Notes: generated from the sequence alone by a model not told the origin. DNA of 64,000 nucleotides from Anniella stebbinsi (GCA_029215795.1 JARDYH010000001.1:187185654-187249653), one strand, 5' to 3'; positions 22,263 through 34,695 are shown, counted from the first letter of the stretch. Program-made: numbers and translations.

Positions 22263-23663
22263 TTTTATTTTTTATTTTTATTGATTTATTTATTATAGGC
22301 ATGATACCATATTGTTCATTCAAAGTCCTAGGGCAGATTTGCCATATCTCAGGATACTGCAGACGTTTCAGATTCCAGGTTTCAGGTGAGGGGCAGTAGA
22401 CTATGACCGGCATCAATCTGTTTGTACTGTTTGATAAGAAAGATATGGAACGTAGTATTTTATGTATTTCTGTTATTCTACATAGGTCAAGAAGGTGTTT
22501 TGACAAGAAGATGTTTTGTTTGGAATATGAAAAACAGCTCCTCAGAAAAAGGAAATGTATGAAGTCATTGCAAAGTCCTACATTCCACAAACATCATGAA
22601 TATATGAGCAACTAAAAACATAAAACAATATTTCTCACCTTGCTTACTTATAGGCCCTTGTGTCTGGCCAGACCATTGATTCTGAAGATAATAACAATAA
22701 ATGGGATAACGTACATGAAGCAATTTAAACACACAAAAAGCATGGTATCAATAAATGTTATTTGTCAATGAAACAAATTGTTATTAGTCTAATATTCATT
22801 TGTACCACAGGGTATAAAGTTCAACTGAGAAACATTACAAAAAAACAAAATCATACCCATGTAGGAAATGTTTTTTCCCCCTTTTTAGCAACATGGTTAA
22901 TTCAACATAATCCTCTACATTTTAATGACCTTTGAAAGTCCTTGGGCCACAGGGTTGGCTCTACGTTTAGCTATCCTCCCGGTTATTTTCCTTGAGAACT
23001 CACTGGCTGCTTCCATCCTCCTGAGCAAGCACTCCAGAAGTGGCGATGTTTCCTACTTGCGGCCCTGGGCTGGCTAGTGGCCCAACCGATTTCTCCCAAC
23101 TCAACCCAGACAGGGGGCCACCAGAAAAGGCCCCTGACTAAGCAAGCAGACAGACAGTCAGCCCAGGCTCCACACTCCAGCAGACATTGTGGATACGTAT
23201 GCACACGTGATGCATGCTGGTCCCCTCATTGCTGCCTGCAGCATTGGTTTGCGCTGGCAGCAAGTAGGCACCAAAGGGAGAAACAGTGAGCGAGAGGTGG
23301 CATGGTATTGAGGACAGAACCATGTGGGTGCCATGCGGTCTGCTCCCCTAAGGTAGTTTGCCTCCCTTGAATGCACTGGAGGACGCTATCCCATCACCAA
23401 CATTGAAGAGAGATTCAACTGCTAGTCTGGTTGGCTTCTGTATGTGGGAGGGGTGTTGTCATGTCCTTCAGCTCCAGTGGAAAAATACCTTGGTGCAGCC
23501 CTTCCTTGGAGGGCTGACCCAAGATATTTCTCTTTACTAAAGGTGGATTTCCTAGATTTTGGTTATACAAAGTTTAGGCTAATAAAAGCTTTCAGAATCA
23601 TCATTAATACAATATGTACTCACTGTTGACTCATTGTCCAGAAATTGGATGGCTCCCTTAAGA
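22263..23663. other. No gene or element recognised
   Basis: AT-rich to mixed DNA. Frames of 60-110 codons occur on both strands but show no recognisable domain. No splice or promoter structure can be argued. Confidence 0.4.
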
Positions 23664-24082
23664 TAGGGTGACCACATTTGGGAAACCAAAAAAGAGGACC
23701 CTCAGTGGGGTGGGGGGTGGGAAAGTGGCTTTCCGGGGCCTCTGGAAAGCATGTCATTCACCCCCACTGCTTTAAAGGACCCAATTGGAGTGGAGGAGGG
23801 GAAAGTGTGGCATTCCCGCCCTCCACTGCTCCAATCAGGTCCTTTTCTATAATGTCCAGGAATGACATACTTTCCCCTGTAAGGTCCTGATTGGAGCAGT
23901 GGGAGGGAAATAACCCACCTCCAGAAAGCTCGTCATTCCCTCCAACCACGCTAATGTGGCCTTAAAGGGGAACGCTTGTCTTTCCAGGACATTATAGAAA
24001 ATTACAGAAAATCCCCCCTGACACCCAGGATAGAACAAAAACCAGGACAAATCCAGGGAAATCCTGACAGTTGGTCACCCTA
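23664..24082. mobile_element. 419-bp hAT MITE, copy 2
   Basis: It is identical in length to the element at 4113-4531 and differs at a single base (T at 23791). Termini are TAGGGTGACCA and TGGTCACCCTA. The flanking 8-mers are CCTTAAGA and CCTTAGAA, matching at six of eight positions. That is odd for an insertion whose body is essentially unmutated. Confidence 0.9.
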
Positions 24083-24433
24083 CCTTAGAAGAATCTGTAG
24101 AATCAAGTTTATTCATGTGTATTGCTCATTGACTCACTTATAATGTCCTCATCATTGTCAGCCATAAGGAATAGTATACAAGAATTATCCTCTCATGTAA
24201 CAAAAACAATTATATCCAGTTAAAACTGTGATAATTTAAAATGGGAATAGTAAATAAGATGTCACCATCTGCTGCATGAAACTGGGTTATGTGTAAAGTA
24301 TATGAAATCACTGAAAAAATTACACCTGACCACACCAGACACAAAAAAAGTGTCTGAGAGAGAAGGGGGGGGGGAGAATCAATAATCTATGATAATAGAT
24401 TAAAATAACCTATACCTACGCCAGGAGGGTGAG
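24083..24433. other. No gene or element recognised
   Basis: AT-rich DNA with a G10 run near 24365. Confidence 0.4.
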
Positions 24434-24960
24434 GCCTGTAAGAACATAAGAAGAGCCCTTGTGCTGAATCAGACCAAGGGTCCATCTAGTCCAGCAGGAA
24501 ACCACAAACAGAACACAAGTGCAACAGCACCCTCCCACCCGTGTTCCCCAGCAAATGGTATACATAGCCATACTGCCTCTGCTACTTGACGTAGCGCATA
24601 ACTATTAGAACTAGTAGCCATTGATTGCCTTCTCCTCTAGGAAGATATCTAACCCCACTTTAAAGACATCCAAATTGGTGGCCATCACTACATCTTGTGG
24701 TAGCGAATTTCATAGGTTAAGTACTTCTTAGGAAGTACTTTTATTTCTCTGTCCTGAATCTCCTACTACCCAGCTTCATGGAATGACCCCAGTGCTAGCA
24801 TTTTAAGAGAGTGAGAAAAATGTCTCCCTATCCACTTTCTCCACACCATGCATAATTTTACATCTCTATCGTGTCTCCCCTTAGCCTCCTTTTTCCAAGC
24901 TAAACAATCCCAGCTGTTGTAACCTTCCCTCAGCCCCTTGATCATTCTATGATATCAGCT
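24434..24960 (-). mobile_element. CR1-type LINE 3' fragment (second subfamily)
   Basis: It starts AGAACATAAGAAGAGCCC and carries the TCCATCTAGTCCAGCA motif. On the minus strand it encodes degraded versions of the CR1 C-terminal block ending around LWN-LP-DVV. It resembles the split copy at 49833-50776, from a different subfamily than 27218-29830. Confidence 0.75.
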
Positions 24961-24984
24961 CTATGATATCTTTTTTAAGGTATT

Positions 24985-25354
24985 GTGAGCAGCCTCCAAG
25001 CTCATTTCCTTTGGTGGGCACTCCTGATCTTAAGGGTTGGGCAGGTGTATATAGGAGATCATCCTTCAGGTAACCTGGCCTCAAGCCACTTAGGGCTTTG
25101 AATGTTCATACCAGCACTTTGAATCAGGCCCAGACATGGAGTGGCAGCCAGTGCAGGTGAAAAAGTACTGACATCATATGATCATGTTGGCCAGGCCCGT
25201 TAACAACCTTGCTGCCCTGTTTTGGACCACCTGAAGTCTGTGAACCATTTTCAAAGGCAGCCCCACATATAATGCATTGTAGTAATCCAGATGACAGTTT
25301 ACCAGAGCATGGATAACTATTGCTAGGCTCTCTCTGTCCAGGGAAAGAGTTAGT
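24985..25354 (-). mobile_element. L2-type LINE, 3' portion (split by hAT A2)
   Basis: Its plus-strand text parallels the L2 at 15900-16260 (AGGCAGCCCCACATATAATGC, TTGTAGTAATCCAGAT). It ends where the hAT target duplication ATATCAAC begins at 25355 and continues at 26440. Many frame breaks make it an old copy. Confidence 0.75.
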
Positions 25355-25362
25355 ATATCAAC

Positions 25363-26431
25363 TAGGGATGTGCACTGGATCGGACCCGATCCACGATCCG
25401 AGTCCGGTCCAGTGGGAAATCGGATAAATTATCCGATTTCCGATCCGACAGCTGGATCGGCCGATCCAATCCGAACCGGTCCGAAAAGGCTCCGAACCGG
25501 TTCGGCGGATCGGCGGATCGGCGGGCGCCCACTGGCGCCCACCGCCCCTTCCATTGGCGGGCGCCAGCAGGCGCCCGCCGATGAAAGTGGACAGCGGGGG
25601 GGGGGAGGAGGGGGCGGGAGGAGGGGGGCCCTTACCTTTCCGGCCCGTCCGCTCCCGCCCGGCGCCGGCGGCTACTACCAGCGGGCTCCGCGGCCTGCTC
25701 CAGGGTGGCGCCCCGGGTGATGTCATCACCCAGCGCGCTACTCTAGAGCAGGCCGCGGAGCCCGCTGGTAGTAGCCGCCGGCGCCGGACGGGAGCGGCCG
25801 GGCTGGGAAGGTAAGGGCACCCCCTCCTCCCCTCCGCGCGCCCCCTGCTTACCTTCCCGGCCCGTCCGCTCCCGTCCGACGCCAGCGGCTACTACCAGCG
25901 GGCTCCGCGGCCTACTCCAGGGTGGCGCGCCGGGTGATGTCATCACCCAGCGCGCTACTCTAGAGCAGGCCGCAGAGCCCGCTGGTAGTAGCCGCCGGCT
26001 CTGGACGGGAGCGGACGGGCCGGGAAGGTAAGCAGTGGCGGGGAAGGGGGCTTACCCCCCCCGGAGCTGTCCGCTTCTATCCGCGGGCGCCCGCGGGCGC
26101 CTGCGGATGGAAGCGGACGGCCGCAGGGGGGGGAGGGAGTGTGGGGGAGGGGGCTTACCTGCCGGGGCCGTCCACAGCGGATGGCCCCGGGGGGGAGGGA
26201 GTTAGGCCCCCCCTCACCCACCCACCGCCATTTTTTCCTCATAGACTTGCATTGCAATGCAAGTCTATGGGGGAAAAAATGGCGGCCAATCCAAAAATTT
26301 CCGATTTTTGGATCGGGATCGTACTCGATCCGGTCCGGGGGGGCTCCGATTTTGTCCAAACCGATCCGTGACAAAATTGGAGGTCCCGATCCGGGTCCCG
26401 ATCCGATCCGGGGGGTCCGTGCACACCCCTA
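25363..26431 (-). mobile_element. Non-autonomous hAT element, family A, complete copy A2
   Basis: It is inverted relative to A1 and A3. Ends are TAGGGATGTGCACTGG and GGTCCGTGCACACCCCTA, with an exact 8-bp target duplication ATATCAAC at 25355-25362 and 26432-26439. It has two palindromic modules with perfect GGTGATGTCATCACC cores at 25716 and 25933. Plus donor-like GT lies at 25811 and 26028; minus donor-like AC lies at 25634 and 25851. The 30-bp ATTGCAAT-centred palindrome is near 26241-26270. No transposase. Confidence 0.93.
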
Positions 26432-26439
26432 ATATCAAC

Positions 26440-26585
26440 CTAAGGTGATAAATGGTGCTCCAGGCCACTGAATCCACCTGTGCCTCAAGTGACAATGCTG
26501 GATCCAAGAGCTCCCCCAAACTGCAAACCTCATGCTTTAGGGGGAGGGCAACCCCCTCCACATCAGGGCAGGTCGAACATAACAT
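26440..26585 (-). mobile_element. L2-type LINE, 5'-ward portion (split by hAT A2)
   Basis: It continues the L2 from 25354. GTGCCTCAAGTGACA and CTTTAGGGGGAGGGCAA match the L2 at 16300-16380, which encodes the RVRSLGVLL-P block. The collinearity shows that A2 inserted into an existing L2. Confidence 0.75.
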
Positions 26586-26684
26586 AAATGGAAAAATGAT
26601 CCCTCCCTTCCAAATGAAAATATTGCACACATCCCTATGTGTCTTCTCTTTTAAAATACTTTTTAAGGCTGAAACTAAATATAC

Positions 26685-27004
26685 TAGGGTGACCAGATAA
26701 AATCCAGGTCAGGGCTCATGTAACTTTAACAGTTGTAGAGAAAAGGGAATTTCAGCCAGTGTCATTTGTATGCAATTAGTTCCTGGTGAAATTCCCTCTT
26801 CATCACCACAGTTAAAGGTGCAGGCACTATCCTAGAGTGACCATATACAAAAGAAGGCAGGGCCCCTGCAACTTTAACTGTTGTGATGAAGCGGGAATTT
26901 CACCAGGAACTAATTGCATACAAATGACACTGGCTGAAATTCCCTTTTCTCTACAACTGTTAAAGTTACATGAACCCTGACCTGGATTTTATCTGATCAC
27001 CCTA
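26685..27004. mobile_element. 320-bp hAT MITE
   Basis: Ends are TAGGGTGACCAGATAAAATCC and the matching CTGATCACCCTA. The exact target duplication AAATATAC lies at 26677-26684 and 27005-27012. Same foldback body and length as the copies at 20343, 35993, 55599 and 58044. The GATAAAATCCAGGTC end subtype is shared with 55599 and 58044. Confidence 0.92.
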
Positions 27005-27541
27005 AAATATACTGGAAGTTGTCCTTGTATCTCAGTCGCCCCTTCTACCTGGTAGTGATTGGGAATTTTTGAAACAGAATCACCGTACTCTTCCCCCACC
27101 CCTTCCTGCATAAAAGGCAGTGAAGAGGAATGGAGTGTGGCATTTACAAGGACGATGTTGATAACACATTGGGAGTTTTGTATTCGTAGACATTGGGAGA
27201 AGAGATTTGGGCTGCTGTCATAGAATCATAGAATAGTAGAGTTGGAAGGGGCCTATAAGGCCATTGAGTCCAACCCAATGCTCAATGCAGGAATCCACCT
27301 TAAAGCCTCTTGAATGCCTCTAGTGTGGGAGAGCCCACAACCTACTTAGGTAATTGCTTCCATTGTCGTACTGCTCTCAGGTTTTCCTGATGTCCAGCCG
27401 GAATCTCGATTCTGGTAACTTGAGCCCATTATTCCGTGTCCTGCATTCTGAGTTGATCAAAAAGAGATCCTGGCCCTCTTCTGTGTGACAACCTTTCAAG
27501 TATTTGAAGAGTGCTATCATGCCTGTCCTCAGTCTTCTCTT

Positions 27542-28779
27542 CTACAGGCTAAACATGGCCAGTTCCTTCAGTCTCTCCTCATAGGGCTTTGTTTCCAGAC
27601 CCCTGAACATCCTCGTTGCCCTGCTCTGAACACATTCCAGCTTGTCTGCATCCGTCTTGAAGTGTGGTGCCCAGAACTGGACGCAATACTCAAGATGAGG
27701 CCTAACCAGTGCCGAATGGAGGGGAACCAGTACCCCGTGTGATTTGGGAGCTATACTTCTATTAATGCAGCCCAAAATAGCATTTGCTTTTCTTGCAGCC
27801 ACATCAAATTGTTGGCTCATATTCAGCTTGTAATCTACAGCAATTTTAAGATCCTTCTCGCTTGTCGTATTGATTAGCCAAGTATCCCCCATCTTGTAAC
27901 TGTGCATTTGGTGCCTTTTTCCTAGGTGTTGAACTTGTCATTTATCCCTATTAAATTTCCTTCTGTTGTTTTCAGCCCAGTGCTCCAGTCTATCAAGATC
28001 ACTTTGTAGTTTCTTTCTGTATTCCAGGGTATTAGCGATCCCACCCAATTTTGTGTCATCTGCAAATTTGATAAGCATTCCCTGCACCGCCTTGTCCAAA
28101 TCATTAATAAAAATGTTGAAGAGCACAGGGCCCAGGACTGAGCCCTGCGGTACCCCGCTCGTTACCTCCCCTCAATGTGAGAAGGTACCATTGATAAGCA
28201 CTCTTTGAGCCCGATTCTGTAGCCAACTGTGGATCCACCTAATAGTTGTTCCATCTAGCCCACTTTTCACTAGTTTGTTAATCAGAATGTCATGGGGCAC
28301 TTTGTCAAAAGCTTTGTTGAAGTCAAGATATACAAGATATTCCCACACTCCACAAGGGAGGTTACCCGATCAAAAAATGAGATCAGATTAGTCTGACAGG
28401 ATTTGTTCTTGACAAATCCATGCTGGCTTCTAGTAATCACTGCATTGTTTTCAAGGTGCTTACAGATTGACTTCTTTATAATCTGCTCCAAAATTTTCCC
28501 AGAGATGGATGTCAGACTGACTGGTCTGTAGTTCCAAGGTTCCTCCTTTTTGCCTTTTTTGAAGATAGGGACAACATTAGCCCTCCTCCAGTCATCTGGC
28601 ACTTCACCCGTCTTCCATGATTTTGCAAAGATAATAGATAGTGGTTCTGAGAGTTCTTCTGCCAGTCCCTTCATTACTCTAGAATGACGTTTGTCAGGCC
28701 CTGGAGATTTGAACTCGTTCGAAGAAAGTAGATGTTCCTTGACCATTTGCTTATCAATCTCAAACTGCAATCCTACCAC
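27542..28779 (-). pseudogene. CR1 ORF2 relic: reverse transcriptase and C-terminal domain
   Basis: Three minus frames join end to end. 28779-28282 has SPGPDKRHSRVMKGL, RRANVVPIFKKG, NYRPVSLTSISGK and QHGFVKNKSC. 28126-27938 has [10 protein letters not shown] and the active-site [12 protein letters not shown]. 27907-27542 has LECVQSRATRMF--L near the end. The catalytic FADD is intact, but frame shifts near 28300 and 27920 break the protein. Confidence 0.88.
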
Positions 28780-29830
28780 TTCAGCTTGTACTTCACTTTT
28801 GCCATGGGGGTCACAGACCCGCTTTTGGGAGAAGACTGGGAATTGAGCACTTCAGCCTTTTCTTTGTTATCTGTTACCAATTTGCCATCCTCACTAAGCA
28901 GTTGAACCAACATTTCTTTCCTCTGTCTTTTACTATTCACGTATCTGAAGAAAGCCTTTTTATTGCTTTTAGCATCCCTCGCTAGCCTCAGCTCATTCTC
29001 AATTTTAGCCTTCCTGACGCCATTCCGGCACTTCTGTGCTACTTGTTTGTACTCTTCTTTTGTAGCCTGACCTTCCTTCCACTTCCTATATATATCCTTT
29101 TTTATTTTTGGGTCATCTCTAAGCTTTTTGTGGAGCCACACTGGTTTCTTCTGTTGACTTCTATCATTTTTCCTTGTTGGAATTGTTTGTAATTCTGCCT
29201 TTAAAATTTCCTTTTTTAAAAACTCCCACCCATCTTGGACTCCTTTTCTCATTAGGGTCACTTGCCATGGGACCTTACTTATCATAGTTCTGAGTTTATT
29301 AAAATCGGCTTTCCTGAAATCCAAAGTACGCGTACGGCTACACTCAGCTTTTGCTTCCTTTGAAATCAAGAACTCAAGTATGACGTGGTCACTTTCCCCT
29401 AAATTTCCCGTAACTGCCACTTTATCCACTAAGTTATCCCTATTGGTCAGTATCAAGTCAAGGATAGCCGTCCCTCTAGTTCCTTCCTCTACTTTCTGTA
29501 GGAGAAAGTTTTCAGCCACACATGTCAGGAATTTCTTGGAGGGGCCACTTTGGGCAGAATTTGTCTCCCAACAGGATTATTGAAGTCCCCCCATTACTAC
29601 TATATTCAATTTCCTTGAAACACTGGAAATTTGCATTTCAAAAGTTTCATCCTCCTCTTTTCCTTCATTGGATGGTCGGTAGTAGACCCCGACTATCATG
29701 CTCCTTTTATTCCTTGCCCCATTTATTTTAATTCAGATTCTCTTGATGGGACTCCCAGGTTCATCCTCTTGTATTTCTGTTTTTGTTAGCAGCCACCTAA
29801 CCTCTCTAATGTCTAGTTCTGGCTAAAGAT
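28773..29830 (-). pseudogene. CR1 ORF2 relic: end of endonuclease and linker
   Basis: The 248-codon minus frame (29519 to 28773) contains ILDLILTNRD and the SDHVILEF motif, the conserved SDH box of APE endonucleases, then a basic linker rich in KK and RK. Upstream, VGVYYRPSN and a GDFN-type box are readable. The box is broken by one extra G in a G run near 29590, which shifts the frame. APE nicks the target DNA in CR1 retrotransposition. Confidence 0.85.
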
Positions 29831-31429
29831 GTAAGTCCCCCCCCCCCACATTTGCTATTGCTCCCTTAATATTTATCTGTTTTAAGAAGAATCAAAATAG
29901 TGTCAAATACATTTTTTTATATAATTTAGACTTCACCATTCTTTCAAGGTAGAACTACTGGTGGCATCTATGGGGTCCCCAGACAAACTCTACAGGGCTC
30001 TATCCGAATGCTAAGCAGTTCCTGACCCACTTAGTTTCATGAAGGCTGCTGCACTTGGCCTGGGCAGAGGCTTCTCTCCTCCTCACCTCACCCCCAGTCT
30101 TCTTTATTTAAAAAAAAATTCTCTGTGAAGAGAAAGAGGAGGAGGAGGAGGAGGAGGAGGAGGAGGAGGAGTGGGTGGATTATATTGTGGAACAGATCTA
30201 CTCAAGTGCATACCAGACCTCACAAAACATTGTGATTAGGGCTCAGCAGAAATGGGAGGACCTTTGGCTGGGAGGTTATTTCTTTACGAGGGAGTGATGG
30301 CAAAAGAGGATGAATGTTTCTACTCAGAGTGATGGCAACGTGGAGCAAGAATTTCCCTCTCTTGGATTTAGCTTTGTTGGCTTTGTTAGCAATGTCACAT
30401 GACCCAGTAATTCTAAGAAAACCATAGCACTGAAGCAGCAGAGAGTTGGAGAAGGAACAGGCTATGAGCAAGCAGCAATCACGAGGCTAAAGAAAGGTTT
30501 TCTGGTAGGATTTTGGCCTCACAGAATGGTCATACTCACTCCTATCCCCAGTTCACACTGGGTGAGGAGGCAGCACTGATTATGATGAGGAATAGTCAGC
30601 TAGAGAGGCTTTAACACATTATAGAGATTCATATCAAATTGAAGCGTTATGGCTGGTTGCTTCATGACAACAAAGGAGCTAGCTATTTTGCATTCAGCCA
30701 TTATAGCTTGTGTTACGATGAATGTTTAACTGATGAGCTGGCAAAAAGAACATAAAATGCTCAAAACAGAAAGACTGCCATTAATTTAGTGTTCTTCACT
30801 ATGTTGCCTACTATATTATTTTCATCTGGAGCCATTCATGTCACAACAATTTCACTAGCTGTGCATTTTATTTCAGAAGACCTGAAGGGACTGTTATGAG
30901 CCATAGTGTGACCCATGAGAATAGTAAATTTCCTTCGGCAATTCAGGCACTCAATTTTATAACATGCCATTACATAATCTCCCAGGAAATCTTGTTCTTC
31001 ATGGTCAGGTTTCCCAACTCTGCTGAATATGGTATTGTCATATGAGTAAATAAAGACAGCTGAAGGATGGACTAAACAAACACACCTAACAAATTATCTA
31101 TTTATTACAATGAATATACCTCATCCGATGCCTGCTTTCACGAGCAAATAAAAACTATAGGCACACTGGGGAAACAGCAGACAGTATTATCTGTGCATGG
31201 GGATGTGAGATCCTTCCTACAACAGCCATGGATGGTAGGAATGCCTTTGGACTAAAACACACTGAGGAGATCTGCCCTTCTTTGTATCCTGGGTGGTGTA
31301 TATCAGAAGATACCTGCATGCATTGCTAAAGTAATTTATGCGAAGCACTTTGAGCTCCTTTTATTATGACAGAGGAAGAGCAAAAACAGAGCTGGCACTG
31401 CATTATATCATTTGGTCTTTTTATCCTAA
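29831..31429. other. No gene or element recognised; contains (GGA)n
   Basis: AT-rich DNA. A (GGA)n tract at 30136-30171 is the only clear repeat. No domain-bearing frame. Confidence 0.45.
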
Positions 31430-32890
31430 AATCAGCACAAGATGCTTAAAGTTTATACAGCTGTGGGCTGTTAAGTCCTTCTGCCCCCTCACTGATGTTG
31501 TACAAAACTCATCCATTTTAATAGGGCTTACAGAGGAGAAATTCCTAATGGTTGGCACCTCACATTCTTTTTCCTGTGCCTGGTCAGCCAGCACCAGAGA
31601 GCCCACAGAATGCCTGCAAACGGAAGATGGCCTGGAGGAGAAACAGTGTCCAGTCACCAACTTGTCCACCAGGGGGGAGTTCCAGAAGATGGCCGTATCA
31701 TGGCTCCAGCCAGACACCCCTGCAAACACATCCGGGAACTTCCCCCTCGCATCCACCAGAGGTTGAAGAACCATGCTGTAGTAGTGCTTGCGGTTATAGT
31801 ATTTGTCACTCTGCGAGGGCCCCCCAGGATGTGCACATGCGTAGAGTCCAGCGCCCCACCACCTGAGGAAAACCCAGGGCCTGAAGGCCAAGCATGTTCT
31901 TCTCCTCGTCACCCACCCAGATGACATCATTAAGATTGAGTTCATTCAGGACCCTCACGGTCTCCCGGAACATTTTGTATGCAGTCGACTTGCCCATCCC
32001 AAAGTTCGTAGAAAGGGGTAGGTAGCCCACATTGAAGGCCAGTTTGTAGAAAGTCAAGGCAAGCCAGCAGGAAATTGGAATAATTCACAGTGGATTCTCT
32101 CCGCAGAACTGGGGTGACTTCAGCCACCAGCTGCTCAAACGTCATATGAGGCATATGGAAGCTGCCATGGAGGCCTTCATCATTCCAGCCCTCTAAATTC
32201 TGCATCCCTGCCCAGATGGCATCAGTCCATGGAAGCACCCAGCAGCAGACTGTATGGCACTGCTCTAGCAGCTCCTCAGCCATCACCAGCATCGTAATCC
32301 AGTTCAGGACATCTACTGCCATGCTCCTGGCCACCATCCCTTCAGTCATGGTGGGCACCTCACAGATGGGAAGCAAGGGCTGGAACAAGTCCAGGAGCAT
32401 TGGCACCACTCCCCCAGCAGCACTGGAACATTGGCCAGCACCAGCACCAAACAGAAGGTGAACAGGCACAGCAGTGCCCAGAAGCCACTGCCTCACACAG
32501 AGGGCGTCATCCTCTCCACCATCTGAACCAGCATCCACAACCGCCAGGAGGACTGTTTCCATGGTGCGTATGGCAACTTCTTTACTGGCCATTTCCATAG
32601 GCACTGTGTGGCCGGTGGGGAGTGAGGAGGACTGGAGAGGAGTGGTGGGCATGACGGGCCAGGGGCAGGCCATTAGCACTGAGGAGGTGGAGGCAGGGCT
32701 GGAGTGGGAGGAGCCAGATCCACAGCATGGGAACAGGAGTCTATGCCCAGATTGGTGTCTACTCCACAGCTGCCCAAGGGGGGAAGCAGGAGGAGGAAAG
32801 GGGGAATAGGAGGGGGAGGGGCTGAAAGATGCACGTTCCATGGAGAAGCACGCCCACTGATGAGGAGGGGATAGGAGGGGGGCCACTCGG
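31430..32890 (-). pseudogene. PIF/Harbinger transposase relic (HARBI1-like DDE nuclease)
   Basis: Three minus frames carry collinear Harbinger blocks. 32886-31942 holds DEGLHGSFHMPHMTFEQLV and TPVLRRESTVNYSNF. 32057-31806 holds STNFGMGKSTAYKMFRE and LGFPQVVG. 31945-31421 holds KYYNRKHYYSMVLQPLVDA and GWSHDTAIFWNS. The first catalytic Asp region (LDSTHVHI) is in yet another frame near 31850. The second Asp lies in PLVDARGKF. The C-terminal catalytic Glu region is not visible. At least two frameshifts make it dead. The upstream 32500-32886 part is low complexity and may not be coding. Confidence 0.8.
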
Positions 32891-33079
32891 TCACTCCACT
32901 GGGAGTCTTTGCGGGATCAGGAGGGGTGACAGGCTGCAGTGCCATACTATGCTCTCCAGGCGTCTCATGCGATGCTCAAGAGACTCATGAGGTCATGCAG
33001 AGAGCAAAGGCACTGCTCAAGCTGCAGGTGCAGCCTGCTAAGGAAGGCCAAGCAATGGTCAACAGACTTCACTGTCATG

Positions 33080-33196
33080 GTTAGAATGTTTTTAGGATGT
33101 TTTAATAATGTATGTCATGTTTTAATCAGTTTCATGTATTTTATCATATTGTTGTTCCCTGCCTCGATCCAAACGGAGAAGCAGGTAAAAAAATAA

Positions 33197-33235
<39 letters not shown>
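33080..33235 (+). mobile_element. L2-type LINE 3' UTR with (TTA)n tail
   Basis: GTTGTTCCCTGCCTCGATCC is followed by an A-rich run and (TTA)n at 33195-33235. Same 3' end as 17962-18100 in the opposite orientation. Confidence 0.7.
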
Positions 33236-34446
33236 GGGAAAGAGAAGGAGGGAGGGGAGAGGAGCAAAAGCAGGCCTCAATGCCAGGGGCTCCTACCTGC
33301 AGACGTCACCCCCTCCCTTCCCACCTTGTCACCGCAGAAGTCTGTGGCAGCCGTGCCGGGCCCGCAGCTGCCTGCAAAGAGCAGGCCAGGCCTTTTGGGG
33401 CCATCCTGAATGAGAGGCTGCTACTGGCATCTTGAGGGACTTCAACATCAGTGAGGGAAAGACGTCTCCGCAACCAGCAACATGGTTGCAGTTCTGGTAC
33501 AGCACCCTTACAGTGGCTTCCTGGCTACTCCGAGAAAAGGGGCATTGACCCACTTTCCTTGGGCTGGCTGTCAGAGATGTCCTGGGCGGCGGGATCCATG
33601 GTGGCATTGGTGCCAGTCTTGGGTCTTTGTGAGGAGCTAGAGGGGTCATCTGGCTGTAGGTGTAGGCCTCCTCTGTGCCGGTGGAGGAGTACAGGTTAGA
33701 GAGCTGGAGATAGTTATGGAATTTGCCCTGAAGACTGGGGCCAGGAGGGGTTGATAGGAGAGTGGGGATGCATGGCCATGAGATAATTATGCATTCTTTT
33801 GGAAGTTTCACACAACAACCACAGCTGGCGAATACAGAGGCTTCTGGAGGTGGGGCACCCACGTGTGCCCTTTGGCTGGGCTGTCGGCAGGACTTGGCCA
33901 AGCAAAGAGCTGGGTAGGGCTGTCCAATCAGGTGGGGAGAAGGAGGGGGGCTGGCTGGACAGGCTCCCAGGCAGGCAGTGCTTCACCAGGATGGATAGCT
34001 GTGCGGCTGCACAGGAGCAAGGGGCGTAGAGGGTGTGGGGTGGCCAAAGGGCAATTGGGGTAGTTGGGGGGAGGCATGAAGGGAGAAACGGTGCCCCTTT
34101 CTACCTGGGCAGCTGGATTTGTCTGGGGGGAAGGAAGAGGGAAGAGCTGGGGAATCTGTGTTCAGTGGTGGCCAACCACAGTGGCTTGGGGTAGCCCGTG
34201 AGGAGTGGTTGGGAGCTGTGCAGTGGTGCTCCAATGTGTTCAGCAAGGGTACGCTTGCGCACTTTCAGGTGGAGAGCACTGGCAGGTGTCAGTGCAGCCG
34301 CAGCTGCAGCTGCAGGGAGTGAGTCCTTTCAGAAGCGAGCCCTTTGGTGAGTGCAGTGAGGGCTGGATGGGGAGGCGGGTAGATGTCGGAATCGAGTTTT
34401 GGTGGCTGTAGAAGAGCAGCTAGGGCGGTTTTGGCTGCTCTTGCTG
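33236..34446. other. GC-rich stretch next to the Harbinger relic, unassigned
   Basis: It is purine-rich and GC-richer than its surroundings. Frames of 60-190 codons exist on both strands but are Pro/Ser-rich with no recognised domain. It could be the second (Myb-like) gene region of the Harbinger element, but I could not see a SANT/Myb signature, so that remains a guess. Confidence 0.35.
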
Positions 34447-34692
34447 GAGAACTCTATGGGTTTCCGAAATAGCACACTCAACGCGTGACATTGGACAATG
34501 GAGCCTGCCACATGGCACAATAACCAATGGGTGTCCGGATAATCAATGGAGCAGCCCACTGTTTTTCTCCATTCTTATTTGGGAGAAATAGCACACCTGC
34601 AGTTGTCCATTTCCTGCCAGATGACATAATAAGCAATGCAACAGATGGATGCCTAATCAATCAACTGTTGCTTCTCGTGTCATCCAAACCCA
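34447..34692. mobile_element. Harbinger-like MITE, right half
   Basis: It parallels 51965-52234 block for block (GGAGAACTCTATG, CAATGGAGCCTGCCACA, CAATGGAGCAGCCC, CCAGATGAC-CAATAA-CAA). It ends CGTGTCATCCAAACCCA, the inverted form of the GGGTTCAGATGACAC end. The left half is absent. Confidence 0.6.
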
Positions 34693-34695
34693 ACG

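Larger units (their letters stand above)
27218..29830 (-). mobile_element. CR1 LINE, about 2.6 kb, 5'-truncated
   Basis: The 3' terminus is TCATAGAATCATAGAAT (read on plus) at 27218. The minus strand encodes, in order, the end of the APE-type endonuclease domain, the reverse transcriptase and the C-terminal CR1 block. Several frame breaks separate the pieces, so it is a non-functional copy. The 5' end, including most of the endonuclease, is missing. Confidence 0.92.

Noticed and set aside
28282..29519. Functional CR1 gene
   Set aside because: Long frames remain, but frameshifts and the missing 5' endonuclease part make it a relic.
31552..31924. Plus-strand 104-codon frames over the Harbinger region
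   Set aside because: Antisense shadows of the transposase relic, which has clear family blocks on the minus strand.
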